Positions 27,521-35,907 of a stretch of DNA of 64,000 nucleotides are shown piece after piece. Origin of the DNA: CAWDVR01 sp044869805 (GTDB lineage: Bacteria; Acidobacteriota; Thermoanaerobaculia; Multivoradales; SZUA-115); the NCBI GenBank assembly GCA_044869805.1, contig JBIOXV010000198.1:1-64000 (forward strand), read 5' to 3'. Every line of letters starts with the position of its first letter. Position 1 is the stretch's first letter. A program made the position numbers and the translations under genes. The notes below the pieces were generated by a model. That model did no database searches, was not told where the DNA came from, and was given only the letters and a program-made list of their open reading frames with translations.

Positions 27521-29614
27521 GTGTGGCTCATCGACGTGGCCGGGGCGGCGCTGACCCTGATCGCCCTCGGCTTCCTCGGCCTCGGCGGCTACCTGCTGGC
27601 GCTGCGCCTGCTGCGCAACGAGGCGGTGGCCGACCCGCTGGCGCTGGCCATCGCGACCCTCTCCTGCGCCACGGCCCAGGCGGTGGCGATCGGGCTGCTG
27701 CTCGGCGCCTGCGGCGTGCTGCGCCTCGAGCTCGCCCTGGGCTCGCAGGCTCTGCTCACGGTCCTTCTGCTGCGCTCGGTGCGCGGACGGGTGCCCGGCG
27801 GGTCCCTCGGCGCGCCGCTCGCGCTCGCCGGCCGGCGCCTCTGGGCCCGTCTGCGCGAGCATCCGGCGCTCGCCATCCTGGCCGCGCACGCCGCGGGCAG
27901 CGAGCTGTTGCGCGGTTTGTTGCGGCCGCCGCTCGCATGGGACGGCCTGATGACCCATCTGCTGCTCGCCGGCTCCTGGCTGCAGCAGAGGGACCTGCAG
28001 CCGGTGTTCGGCTTCGCGCCGACCAACTTCTTCGGCTTCGACCCCGGCAACGGCGCGCTGTGGTTCTGGTGGTGGATGGCGCCGTCGCACAGCGAGCTCT
28101 ACGTCAACCTGGCCTCGTTCCCACACTGGGCCTTGCTGGGCCTCGCCGCCGGCGCCCTGGCGCGCGAGCTGGGCGCGACACGCCACTGGACGCTCGCCGC
28201 CTTCCTCACCCTGCTCACGCCGACGGTGGTGCGCTTCGTGGCCGCCGACTACGTGGACCTCTTCCTCGCCAGCCACCTGTTGGCGGCGCTCTTCTTCGGC
28301 CTGCGCTGGCTGCGTCGAGCCGAGCCCGGCTACGCGATCCTCGCCGGGCTCGCGGCCGGGGTCGCCGCCGGCGCCAAGCTCCTCGGACCGCCGTACTGCG
28401 TCGCGGCGGTGCTGGCCTTGGTGCTGGCGGCCCGGGGGCAGTGGCGCCGCCGGCTGCCGCAGCTCGCCGCCGCCCTGCTCCTCGCCGCGGCCCTGGGCAG
28501 CTACTTCTACGTGCGCAACGCGTGGCTCGGCGTGGGGCCGCTGGCCATGGCGTGCGCCGGCACCGGCGAGGCCGTGGACCCGGTGGTTGGTTCTCTGCCG
28601 GCCCTCCCCCGCCCGGGCTCTCCGCTCTCCATCCTCCCCAAGCTGCTGGGCTCGGGCACGCTGCTGGAAGCGTTCCTCGGCACCACGCGCCCGGCATCCC
28701 TGGAGCTGGGGCTGGGGCCGCAGGTCGCCCTGCTGCTGCCGCTGGCGCTGGTGCTGCCGTTCGTGCTGGCCTGCGAGCGCCGGCGCTCAGGGGTAGTGCT
28801 GTGGGCGCAGGTGCTGTTGCACCTCGCCTTCTGGCTCGTCGTGCCCTACGCCGACCGCGGCCATGTCTTCGCCAACCTGCGCTACCTGGTGCCCGCCTTC
28901 GGCATCCTCTTCGCGGCCGGCATCGCCGCCCTCGAGCCTCGGCTCACGCCCCGGCAGGTCACGGTGCTGGCCCTGGTGCTGGCGGCGCAGTCGCTGCTCC
29001 AGCTCCATGCCCAGATGCCGCTCGGCGTGCGGATCGCGCTCGCCGTGGTGGACGTGTTCGTGTTGCTGATCGCGCTTTCGCCGGCGCTGCGGTTGCGCTT
29101 GCAGCAGCACGCTGGCGCAGTGGCCGCCGCGGCGGTGGTCGCCGCCTTGCTCGCCGCCCCGTGGCTCGCAGGGTTCCGCGTCGCCGATCGCGGCCGGGCC
29201 TTCGCCGAGGAGCTCACGGCCCATCAGACGCCTGCGTTCCACTTCGCTCCCGGCTGGCACTGGCTCGATCGCTTCGCGGAAGGCGGCACCGTGGCGCTGG
29301 TGAGCGGCCCCAAGAGCCACTTCGTCTACCCGGCGATGGGACCGCGCCTCGAGCGGCGCGTGCTGGCGATCAACATCAACGCCGCCGATCACCGGCTGGC
29401 GTTCGAGTACCCGGGCTGCGAGCCGCGCGTGGACCCCGACCCGGAAGCCTGGATGGCCAACCTGCGCCGTGCCGGGGTGCGCTGGCTGTACCTCAACCGC
29501 GCCCCGGGCTTCCAGTTCGGAGTCGAGGACCGCTGGGCCCAGGAGCGACCGCAGGAGCTCGCGCTGCGCTTCTCCGACGACGACAACCGGATCTACGAGC
29601 TGCTGCAGCCGTAG
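27521..29614 (+). CDS. Polytopic membrane protein, GT-C glycosyltransferase-like
   Basis: A 697-residue protein with a GTG start and AGGAA nine bases upstream. At least ten hydrophobic helices are visible (for example ALTLIALGFLGLGGYLLAL and VALLLPLALVLPFVLAC). An early periplasmic loop contains LAWDGLMTHL, where an Asp sits between the first helices as in GT-C enzymes of the GT39/83/87 type. A periplasmic C-terminal domain of ~130 residues follows (FHFAPGWHWLDRFAEGGTVALVSGP ...). These enzymes use polyprenyl-phosphate sugars, which would fit the GT2 gene at 18.5 kb. No exact family is recognised. Confidence 0.65.
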   Translation: MWLIDVAGAALTLIALGFLGLGGYLLALRLLRNEAVADPLALAIATLSCATAQAVAIGLLLGACGVLRLELALGSQALLTVLLLRSVRGRVPGGSLGAPLALAGRRLWARLREHPALAILAAHAAGSELLRGLLRPPLAWDGLMTHLLLAGSWLQQRDLQPVFGFAPTNFFGFDPGNGALWFWWWMAPSHSELYVNLASFPHWALLGLAAGALARELGATRHWTLAAFLTLLTPTVVRFVAADYVDLFLASHLLAALFFGLRWLRRAEPGYAILAGLAAGVAAGAKLLGPPYCVAAVLALVLAARGQWRRRLPQLAAALLLAAALGSYFYVRNAWLGVGPLAMACAGTGEAVDPVVGSLPALPRPGSPLSILPKLLGSGTLLEAFLGTTRPASLELGLGPQVALLLPLALVLPFVLACERRRSGVVLWAQVLLHLAFWLVVPYADRGHVFANLRYLVPAFGILFAAGIAALEPRLTPRQVTVLALVLAAQSLLQLHAQMPLGVRIALAVVDVFVLLIALSPALRLRLQQHAGAVAAAAVVAALLAAPWLAGFRVADRGRAFAEELTAHQTPAFHFAPGWHWLDRFAEGGTVALVSGPKSHFVYPAMGPRLERRVLAININAADHRLAFEYPGCEPRVDPDPEAWMANLRRAGVRWLYLNRAPGFQFGVEDRWAQERPQELALRFSDDDNRIYELLQP

Positions 29615-29642
29615 CCGGCTCGGGTCGCTCCACAAGACGAAG

Positions 29643-29671
29643 TTGCGCGCGGCTTATTACCGCGGTAATGT
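29643..29671 (+). promoter_or_regulatory. Promoter/operator of the AbrB-PIN toxin-antitoxin pair
   Basis: TTGCGC (29643-29648), a 17-bp spacer and TAATGT (29666-29671) form a sigma-70-like promoter. A perfect 14-bp palindrome, ATTACCGCGGTAAT, at 29656-29669 overlaps the spacer and -10. That is the usual place for autoregulation by the antitoxin complex. The predicted transcription start falls on or next to the ATG at 29679, so the message is probably leaderless. Confidence 0.55.
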
Positions 29672-29678
29672 ACCGCTC

Positions 29679-29939
29679 ATGGCGCTGGCTCAGTCGAAGC
29701 TCACTGCTCAGGGGCAGATCTCGGTTCCGGCTGAGGTCCGACGAAGGCTGGGGCTGGGGCCGGGATCGGTTCTCGAGTGGGACCAAGAGGGAGAGAAGAT
29801 CGTCGTCCGGCGGGTGGCTCGGTACACCTCCGAGGACCTGCACAGGGTGCTGTTCCCGGAGCCTCCGAAGCCTCGAACTCTGGAGGAGATGAAAGAGGGC
29901 ATACGGCGGCACCTGAAGGCCCGGCATGCGCGCCGTTGA
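29679..29939 (+). CDS. AbrB/MazE-type antitoxin
   Basis: An 86-residue protein with the swapped-hairpin AbrB DNA-binding fold at its N-terminus: KLTAQGQISVPAEVRRRLGLGPGSVLEWDQEGEKIVVRR. The C-terminal ~40 residues (SEDLHRVLFPEPPKPRTLEEMKEGI) resemble the toxin-wrapping tail of VapB-class antitoxins. No Shine-Dalgarno sequence precedes the ATG, fitting a leaderless message. The end overlaps the toxin start by 14 bases. It should neutralise the PIN toxin and repress the operon through the palindrome over its promoter. Confidence 0.9.
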   Translation: MALAQSKLTAQGQISVPAEVRRRLGLGPGSVLEWDQEGEKIVVRRVARYTSEDLHRVLFPEPPKPRTLEEMKEGIRRHLKARHARR

Positions 29940-30312
29940 CACGAATCTCCTGGTCCGCCTGGCAACGCGAGACGACCCACGGCAGATGGCGGCGGCGGAG
30001 ACCTTCGTGGCCGATGGGGCGTGGGTGTCGCACCTGGTGCTGGCCGAGACGATCTGGGTCCTGACCTCGGTCTACGAGCTCGGCCCCGAGAGGACCGCCG
30101 CCGCGATCGAAGTGATCCTCAGCCACAAGGACCTGGCCGTGCAGGACCCCGACGTCATCAGTGCGGCGCTGGAGCACTACCGCGCAAGGCCCGCCCTTGG
30201 GTTCTCCGATTGCCTGGTCCTCGAGATCGCGCGCAAGGCCGGCAACCTGCCGCTCGGCACCTTCGATCGCGAGCTCGGAAAGCTCCCCGGCGCGCAGGCG
30301 CTGCGCGCCTGA
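29926..30312 (+). CDS. PIN-domain toxin (VapC-like ribonuclease)
   Basis: A 128-residue PIN nuclease. The acidic metal site is present: Asp5 in AVDTNLLVRL, Glu in VLAETIWVL, Asp in FSDCLVLEIA and the final Asp in GTFDREL. These toxins cut tRNA or rRNA when released from the antitoxin. The start codon lies within the antitoxin gene, so translation is coupled. It is intact, unlike the toxins at 53.8 and 54.4 kb. The R-M gene begins 80 bases later on the same strand. Confidence 0.9.
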   Translation: MRAVDTNLLVRLATRDDPRQMAAAETFVADGAWVSHLVLAETIWVLTSVYELGPERTAAAIEVILSHKDLAVQDPDVISAALEHYRARPALGFSDCLVLEIARKAGNLPLGTFDRELGKLPGAQALRA

Positions 30313-30392
30313 CCCTGGCGAGCTGATTCCTGGCACTCGTCCCCGAGGTGATCTAAGCTCCCTGCCGAGTCGCCGATGGCCCCGGAGGTGGA

Positions 30393-33300
30393 ATGCGTGG
30401 ATCGCTGCTGACACACGAGTTCCTCTTCACCGGCATCACCGAAACCGCGGCCTGGCGGGGTCTCGAAGCCGGAACGGTTGAAGCCTTCGGCACGGCCCTC
30501 CGCCAGGTCTTCGCTCGCTTCCCCCACGCAACCTCGCCGAACGAGGCGGTTACGGAACAGGCGCTGATCTGCCCGATCCTGGAAGCCCTCGGATGGGATC
30601 GCTACCTCCTGCAACAGACGACGTCGGCTCGCGGCAGGCTCGACGTCCCCGACATCCTCCTCTTTCCCGACGAGGAGGCCAAGCACAAGGCCGACCAACG
30701 ACAGCAGGAGGCGGATCGCTTCCGCTTCGGGGTGGCGATCCTCGAGTCGAAACGCTGGCACAGAAACCTCGACCGTGCCGAGACCGAGGAGAGCCTCGAC
30801 AGCGGCACGCCCGCGGCTCAGATTCTCAGGTACCTGAGCCGCGCGGATGTGGTCTCGAATGGCCGAATCCGCTGGGGAATCCTCACCAACGGGCGGTTCT
30901 GGCGCCTGTACTGGCAAGGCGCGAGATCGAGATCTGAGGAGTTCCTGGAGCTCGACCTGGCGGTGCTCGCCGACGCACCCGGCATCCAGCCTGACATCGG
31001 CCTACCCGAAGTAGAGCGCAGAGAGCATTTCCTGCAAGTCTTCTTCCTTCTGTTCCGGCGCCAGGCGTTTCTCCCCGAGCCGACCGACCCTGCGACACGC
31101 TCGTTCTTGGAGATCGCTCGTGCGGAGAGCAGGCTGTGGGAGGAAAAGGTTTCTAGCGACCTCGGCCGCGTCGTCTTCGAGGAGGTCTATCCCGGTCTCC
31201 TCTCGGCCATTATCGCCAACGACCCGGAGGCGCCAACGACACCGCCACCGGCTTACCTCGAAGAGGTCCGGCGCGCCGCATTGACTCTCCTGTACCGGCT
31301 GCTCTTCGTCCTCTATGCCGAGGACCGCGGCCTGCTGCCGTCCGGTGATCCACGCTACGACGACTACTCCCTGCGCCGGGCGCGGCGCGATGTCGCCGAG
31401 CGGCTCGACCGTCTCGATGCTCTGAGCAGCTCGGCGGCGCGGTACTACGGACACCTCGAGGATCTCTTCCGGGCCGTCGCCGAGGGCGACCCGTCGATTG
31501 GCCTTCCACCTTACGACGGCGGCCTCTTCGAGCGGGGCTACGAGGCCCTGGTCCGGCGGATCAGGCTTCCCGACCGGCAGCTTGCACCCTTGATCGATGC
31601 TCTCTCGCGTCGCCAGGAGGGCTCCCAGCGCCGCTGGATCAACTACCGGGATCTCTCGGTCCAGCATCTGGGCGCCATCTACGAGCGCCTGCTGGAGTTC
31701 GAGCCGGTGATCGAAGCGGACAACACGGTCCGGCTCCGCCCCAACGTCTTCGCGCGCAAGGCCAGTGGCAGCTACTACACACACGAGGACTTGGTCCATC
31801 TGATCCTGGAGTCGGCGATCGGACCATTGATCCAGGAGATCGGTGAACGCTTCGAGAGCGAGGCCGCGAGGCTCGCCCGCCAGCGTCGCCCAAAGGCTGA
31901 TCGACTGCGCGAGCTTGCCGGCTTCGACCCCGCGACGCGCATCCTCGACCTCAAAGTATGCGACCCGGCGATGGGAAGCGGGCACTTCCTCGTCTCCCTC
32001 GTCGACTACCTGGCGGACGCTACGCTCGAGCGGATGGCGGCGGCGGAGACCGAGGTCGGCTGGGCATCCGGGAACGACCTGTACCGCTCGCCCTTGCGGG
32101 ATCGGATCGCATCCATCCGACGCGAGATCCTGGCCTCCGCCGAGGCCGAGGGATGGTCTCTCGACCCGCGCCAACTCGACGATCGCCACATCGTGCGCCG
32201 GATCATCCTGAAGCGCGTGACCTACGGTGTGGACAAGAACCCGATGGCCGTAGAGCTGGCCAAGGTCGCCCTCTGGCTCCACACCTTCACGGCGGGCGCC
32301 CCACTGTCGTTCCTCGACCATCACCTGCGTTGTGGGGACTCACTGTTCGGCGAATGGCTCGACGGCGTTTCCGCGGAGCTGCAACAGGCAGGAGCGCTCT
32401 TCCTCGGCAGTGAGAGGGCAAAGCTGACGCTGGCGAGCAAAACGATGTCGGAGGTTGCCGAGATCTCGGACACCGACATCGCGGAGGTCCATCGATCACA
32501 AGAGCTCTTCGAACAAGCCGAAGCCACTCTGCGACCCTTGCGGCTCCTGCTCGATTTCTGGCATGCCCTGCGGTGGCTGTCGCCTCCAAATGGCGAGGGC
32601 AACAGCCCGGCCCACCCCGGCCTTCGCCCGCTGCTACATGGGGTCTTCGGAGACCTCCTGCAGATCCTGGCCAAGGGAGCCGTCAACGCGGGCGACCCCA
32701 AGCAGGCGGCGGAGGCTACCGACGCCAACGAATTGCTTGCTGCGGCTCGCAGGCTGGTCGAGCAAGAGCGCTTCCTTCACTGGCAGCTCGCTTTCCCTAC
32801 CGTCTGGCGCAGCCTTGATAGGGAAGGGCTCTACGGTGGTTTCGACGCCGTGATTGGCAACCCGCCGTGGGACCGGATGAAGCTCCAGGAGGTCGAGTGG
32901 TTCGCGGCCCGCGAGCCGGCGATCGCTCGCGCCCAAAGGGCAGCGGACCGCAAGCGGCTGATCCAGCGATTGGAGACCGCAGACGCTCCTCTGTGGCGAG
33001 ACTACCTGGCGGCGCGCGATGCTGCCGAGAGCGCAGCTCGGGTGGCGCGCGAGAGCGGCGACTACCCGCTCCTGGCCAAGGGGGACATGAACCTCTACTC
33101 GCTGTTCGTGGAGCGTGCGCAGGGACTCCTCCAGCCGCGCGGGATCGTCGGGTTGCTCACGCCCTCGGGAATCGCCTCGGATCTGGGGGCGAGCGAGTTC
33201 TTCCGCTCGATCGCCACCAGCGGGCGTCTCGGAGCGCTACTCGATTTCGAGAACAAGAAGGTCTTTTTTCCCGACATTGACAGCCGCCAAAAGTTCTGCG

Positions 33301-34496
33301 CCTTGGTGTTCGGCGCCGGTGAGAGGTTCTTTGCGAGCACGCGGTGCGCCTTCTTTCTCCACGCTGTGGCGGAGCTTCAGGAGGGAGACCGAGTGTTCGA
33401 GCTCCGAGCCGCCGACTTCGCGGCGGTGAACCCGAACACCGGCACCGCGCCGCTCTTCCGTACGCGCCGCGACGCTGCGCTCACGGCCGCCGTCTACGAG
33501 CGGCTGCCAGTCCTCGTCGATAGGCGTGGATCTGAGCCGAAATATGCCTGGCCGGTGAAGTACCTCAGGATGTTCGACATGACCAACTCATCAGGTCTGT
33601 TCAGGACCAAGGCCGAGCTGGAAGAGCAGGGCCTCTATCCGACCGGACAGAACCTTTGGAAAAAAGGCGAGACCGAGTACGTCCCGCTCTACGAGGGCAA
33701 GATGGTTCAGGCGTACGACCACCGCGCGGCGAGCGTGGTGGTCCACTCCGACAACCTCCATCGGCCCGCGCAACCGGCCCCAGCCTCTCCGGAGCAGCAC
33801 CGAGACCCAAGCTGGCTCCCGGCACCGCAGTTCTGGGTCGATCGCGCTCGGGTCAGACCGTTCCACCGGCTGGGCTGGGCGCTCGCCTTCAAGGAGATTA
33901 CCGCTCCGACCAACGCCAGAACCATGATTGCCTGCTTGGCTCCGGCGGTTGCCTTTGGGAACAAGCTCCCTCTTCTCCTGCCTGCTCCCGATCTGGCCTC
34001 GGACAGCTACGTGGCCTTCGCGCCCCTCTTGCTTGCCACGCTGAACTCGTTCGCCTTCGACTTTATCGCGCGGCAGAAAGTGCACGGGCAGACGATCAAC
34101 CTGTTCATCCTCGAGCAACTTCCAGTCCTCCCCGCCGCAAGCTTCGAGGGTTTCCTTGGTGGCAGGGCAATCAGCGAGTTCATCCGGTCGCAAGTGCTCC
34201 GGCTCTCGTATACCGCAGAGGACCTGGAGCCCTTGGCCCGAGACCTTGGCTTCAAAGGGGCCCCTTTCCCGTGGGATGAGGAGGATCGGCGCCACCGGCT
34301 CGCCCGGCTCGATGCCCTGTGCTTCCACCTCTACGGCTTCACCCGCGAGGACGCCGATTACATCCTCAGCCAGTTCTCGAGCGTGCGCGACGACGACGAG
34401 AAAGAACACGGACGCTACCTGACCCGAGACCTGATCCTGGCCTACATGAACGCAGTAGCGGCCGGGGACCTCGATACAGTCGTTTCTCCCAGGTAA
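30393..34496 (+). CDS. Single-chain Eco57I/type IIL-like restriction-modification enzyme
   Basis: A 1367-residue protein with GGAGGTGGA before the ATG. The N-terminal domain has a PD-(D/E)xK-like nuclease core: Asp84/Asp87 in DVPD and Glu118-Ser-Lys120 in ILESKRW. The methylase follows with SAM motif I DPAMGSGHFLVSL (from residue 524) and catalytic NPPW at 823-826. The C-terminal third (KEITAPTNARTMIACLAP ... FDFIARQKVHGQTINLFILEQLPVLP) is the target-recognition region typical of Eco57I-class enzymes. One protein could therefore both methylate and cut DNA. No separate restriction or specificity subunit and no BREX/DISARM partner is nearby. The AbrB-PIN pair sits immediately upstream. Confidence 0.9.
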   Translation: MRGSLLTHEFLFTGITETAAWRGLEAGTVEAFGTALRQVFARFPHATSPNEAVTEQALICPILEALGWDRYLLQQTTSARGRLDVPDILLFPDEEAKHKADQRQQEADRFRFGVAILESKRWHRNLDRAETEESLDSGTPAAQILRYLSRADVVSNGRIRWGILTNGRFWRLYWQGARSRSEEFLELDLAVLADAPGIQPDIGLPEVERREHFLQVFFLLFRRQAFLPEPTDPATRSFLEIARAESRLWEEKVSSDLGRVVFEEVYPGLLSAIIANDPEAPTTPPPAYLEEVRRAALTLLYRLLFVLYAEDRGLLPSGDPRYDDYSLRRARRDVAERLDRLDALSSSAARYYGHLEDLFRAVAEGDPSIGLPPYDGGLFERGYEALVRRIRLPDRQLAPLIDALSRRQEGSQRRWINYRDLSVQHLGAIYERLLEFEPVIEADNTVRLRPNVFARKASGSYYTHEDLVHLILESAIGPLIQEIGERFESEAARLARQRRPKADRLRELAGFDPATRILDLKVCDPAMGSGHFLVSLVDYLADATLERMAAAETEVGWASGNDLYRSPLRDRIASIRREILASAEAEGWSLDPRQLDDRHIVRRIILKRVTYGVDKNPMAVELAKVALWLHTFTAGAPLSFLDHHLRCGDSLFGEWLDGVSAELQQAGALFLGSERAKLTLASKTMSEVAEISDTDIAEVHRSQELFEQAEATLRPLRLLLDFWHALRWLSPPNGEGNSPAHPGLRPLLHGVFGDLLQILAKGAVNAGDPKQAAEATDANELLAAARRLVEQERFLHWQLAFPTVWRSLDREGLYGGFDAVIGNPPWDRMKLQEVEWFAAREPAIARAQRAADRKRLIQRLETADAPLWRDYLAARDAAESAARVARESGDYPLLAKGDMNLYSLFVERAQGLLQPRGIVGLLTPSGIASDLGASEFFRSIATSGRLGALLDFENKKVFFPDIDSRQKFCALVFGAGERFFASTRCAFFLHAVAELQEGDRVFELRAADFAAVNPNTGTAPLFRTRRDAALTAAVYERLPVLVDRRGSEPKYAWPVKYLRMFDMTNSSGLFRTKAELEEQGLYPTGQNLWKKGETEYVPLYEGKMVQAYDHRAASVVVHSDNLHRPAQPAPASPEQHRDPSWLPAPQFWVDRARVRPFHRLGWALAFKEITAPTNARTMIACLAPAVAFGNKLPLLLPAPDLASDSYVAFAPLLLATLNSFAFDFIARQKVHGQTINLFILEQLPVLPAASFEGFLGGRAISEFIRSQVLRLSYTAEDLEPLARDLGFKGAPFPWDEEDRRHRLARLDALCFHLYGFTREDADYILSQFSSVRDDDEKEHGRYLTRDLILAYMNAVAAGDLDTVVSPR

Positions 34497-34632
34497 CCCT
34501 TCGCCCGAGCTCGTTGCTCCGTCCTTGGAGGCCCGTCGCTGGCGGGCCCCGTGCTACGCTAGCCGGCCAGCTCATCGGGCCTTTTCTCGCCGGTCGGAAC
34601 TGCCGTCTGCACCTGTCGAAAGGAGCGAGACC

Positions 34633-35841
34633 ATGTACCGTCGACTCTCGAAGTGGATCGCGCCGGCCTTGACGGTCGCCCTGGTGGCCTGCGGGGGAGA
34701 CCAACCCGTGAAGCAAGCCGAGCCGGCGGCGCCGGGGCCGACGGTCAAGCCGGCTCTGGCCGCGATCGGGGCCGGCGAGGGCGAGGTGTCGATCGTCGCC
34801 TGGCCGGGCTATATCGAGCGCGGCGAGACCGACAAGGCCTACGACTGGGTGACCGGCTTCGAGCAGGCCAGCGGCTGCAAGGTGACGGTGAAGACCGCCG
34901 CCACTTCCGACGAGATGGTGGCGCTGATGAACGACGGCGGCTTCGACCTGGTGACCGCCTCGGGCGACGCCTCCAACCGCCTGATCTCGGGTGGCAAGGC
35001 GCAGGAGATCAACGTCGGCCTGGTGCCGAGCTGGGGCAAGGTCGAGAGCTGGCTGCAGAACGCCCCCTGGCACACGGTGGACGGCAAGCACTACGGCGTG
35101 CCCTATCAGTGGGGCCCCAACGTGCTGATGTACAACACCAAGGTGTTCGGCAACCAGCCGCCGGACTCCTGGAAGGTGGTGTTCGAGGAGACGACCCTGC
35201 CCGACGGCAAGTCGAACCAGGGCCGGGTGCAGGCCTACGACGGTCCGATCTACATTGCCGACGCCGCCCTCTACCTCAAGGCCACCCGGCCGGAGCTCGG
35301 CATCGAGGACGTCTACGAGCTGACCGAGGAGCAGTACGCGGCGGCGCTCGACTTGCTGCGCCAGCAGCGCAAGCTGGTGCCCAAGTACTGGCACGACGCC
35401 AACGTGCAGGTCGACGACTTCAAGAACGAGGGGGTGGTTGCCTCCTCCACCTGGCCCTTCCAGGTCAACCTGCTCAAGGCCGACAACCAGCCGGTGGCGA
35501 GCGTGTTCCCCAAGGAAGGCGTCACCGGTTGGGCGGACTCGACCATGCTGCACGTCGATGCCCCGCACCCGAACTGCGCCTACAAGTGGCTGGAGCACTC
35601 GCTGAACGTCAAGCTGCAGGGTGACCTCGCAGCCTGGTTTGGCTCGGTGCCGGTGGTGGCCGAGGCGTGCACCGGAAACCCGCTGCTCGGCGACACGGGC
35701 TGCGCCACCAACGGCTACGATCACTTTGCGAAGATCCACTTCTGGAAGACGCCGACGGCGGCCTGCGACAAGCTCCGCGCCAACTGCGTGCCGTACTACC
35801 GCTGGGCCACGGACTACATCGCGGTGATCGGAGGACGCTGA
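34633..35841 (+). CDS. ydcS: Polyamine ABC transporter substrate-binding lipoprotein, YdcS-like
   Basis: A 402-residue binding protein. The start has AAAGGAGCGAG upstream. The lipobox is LVAC, so it is a lipoprotein. The mature part (VSIVAWPGYIERGETDKAYDWVTGFEQASGCKV) is PotD-like. The C-terminal TNGYDHFAKIHFWKTPTAACDK ... CVPYYRWATDYIAVIGGR is typical of YdcS rather than PotD and has several cysteines likely to form disulfides. The gene order here matches E. coli ydcSTUV followed by ydcW/patD, apart from one inserted porin gene. The likely ligand is putrescine or another polyamine. A strong hairpin separates it from the ATPase gene. Confidence 0.85.
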   Translation: MYRRLSKWIAPALTVALVACGGDQPVKQAEPAAPGPTVKPALAAIGAGEGEVSIVAWPGYIERGETDKAYDWVTGFEQASGCKVTVKTAATSDEMVALMNDGGFDLVTASGDASNRLISGGKAQEINVGLVPSWGKVESWLQNAPWHTVDGKHYGVPYQWGPNVLMYNTKVFGNQPPDSWKVVFEETTLPDGKSNQGRVQAYDGPIYIADAALYLKATRPELGIEDVYELTEEQYAAALDLLRQQRKLVPKYWHDANVQVDDFKNEGVVASSTWPFQVNLLKADNQPVASVFPKEGVTGWADSTMLHVDAPHPNCAYKWLEHSLNVKLQGDLAAWFGSVPVVAEACTGNPLLGDTGCATNGYDHFAKIHFWKTPTAACDKLRANCVPYYRWATDYIAVIGGR

Positions 35842-35886
35842 GAGCCCGCGAAGCCGTCTGCTGCGCGACGACGGCTTCACGGGCTC
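35842..35886 (+). promoter_or_regulatory. Large intercistronic hairpin after the binding-protein gene
   Basis: GAGCCCG-C-GAAGCCGTC (35842-35858) pairs with GACGGCTTC-A-CGGGCTC (35870-35886), giving a 16-bp stem with one mismatch and an 11-base loop. No T-tract follows. Such hairpins protect the upstream message or attenuate read-through, so that binding protein outnumbers the membrane components. Confidence 0.6.
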
Positions 35887-35907
35887 TCCAGGACTGGAGT
35901 CACTCCC

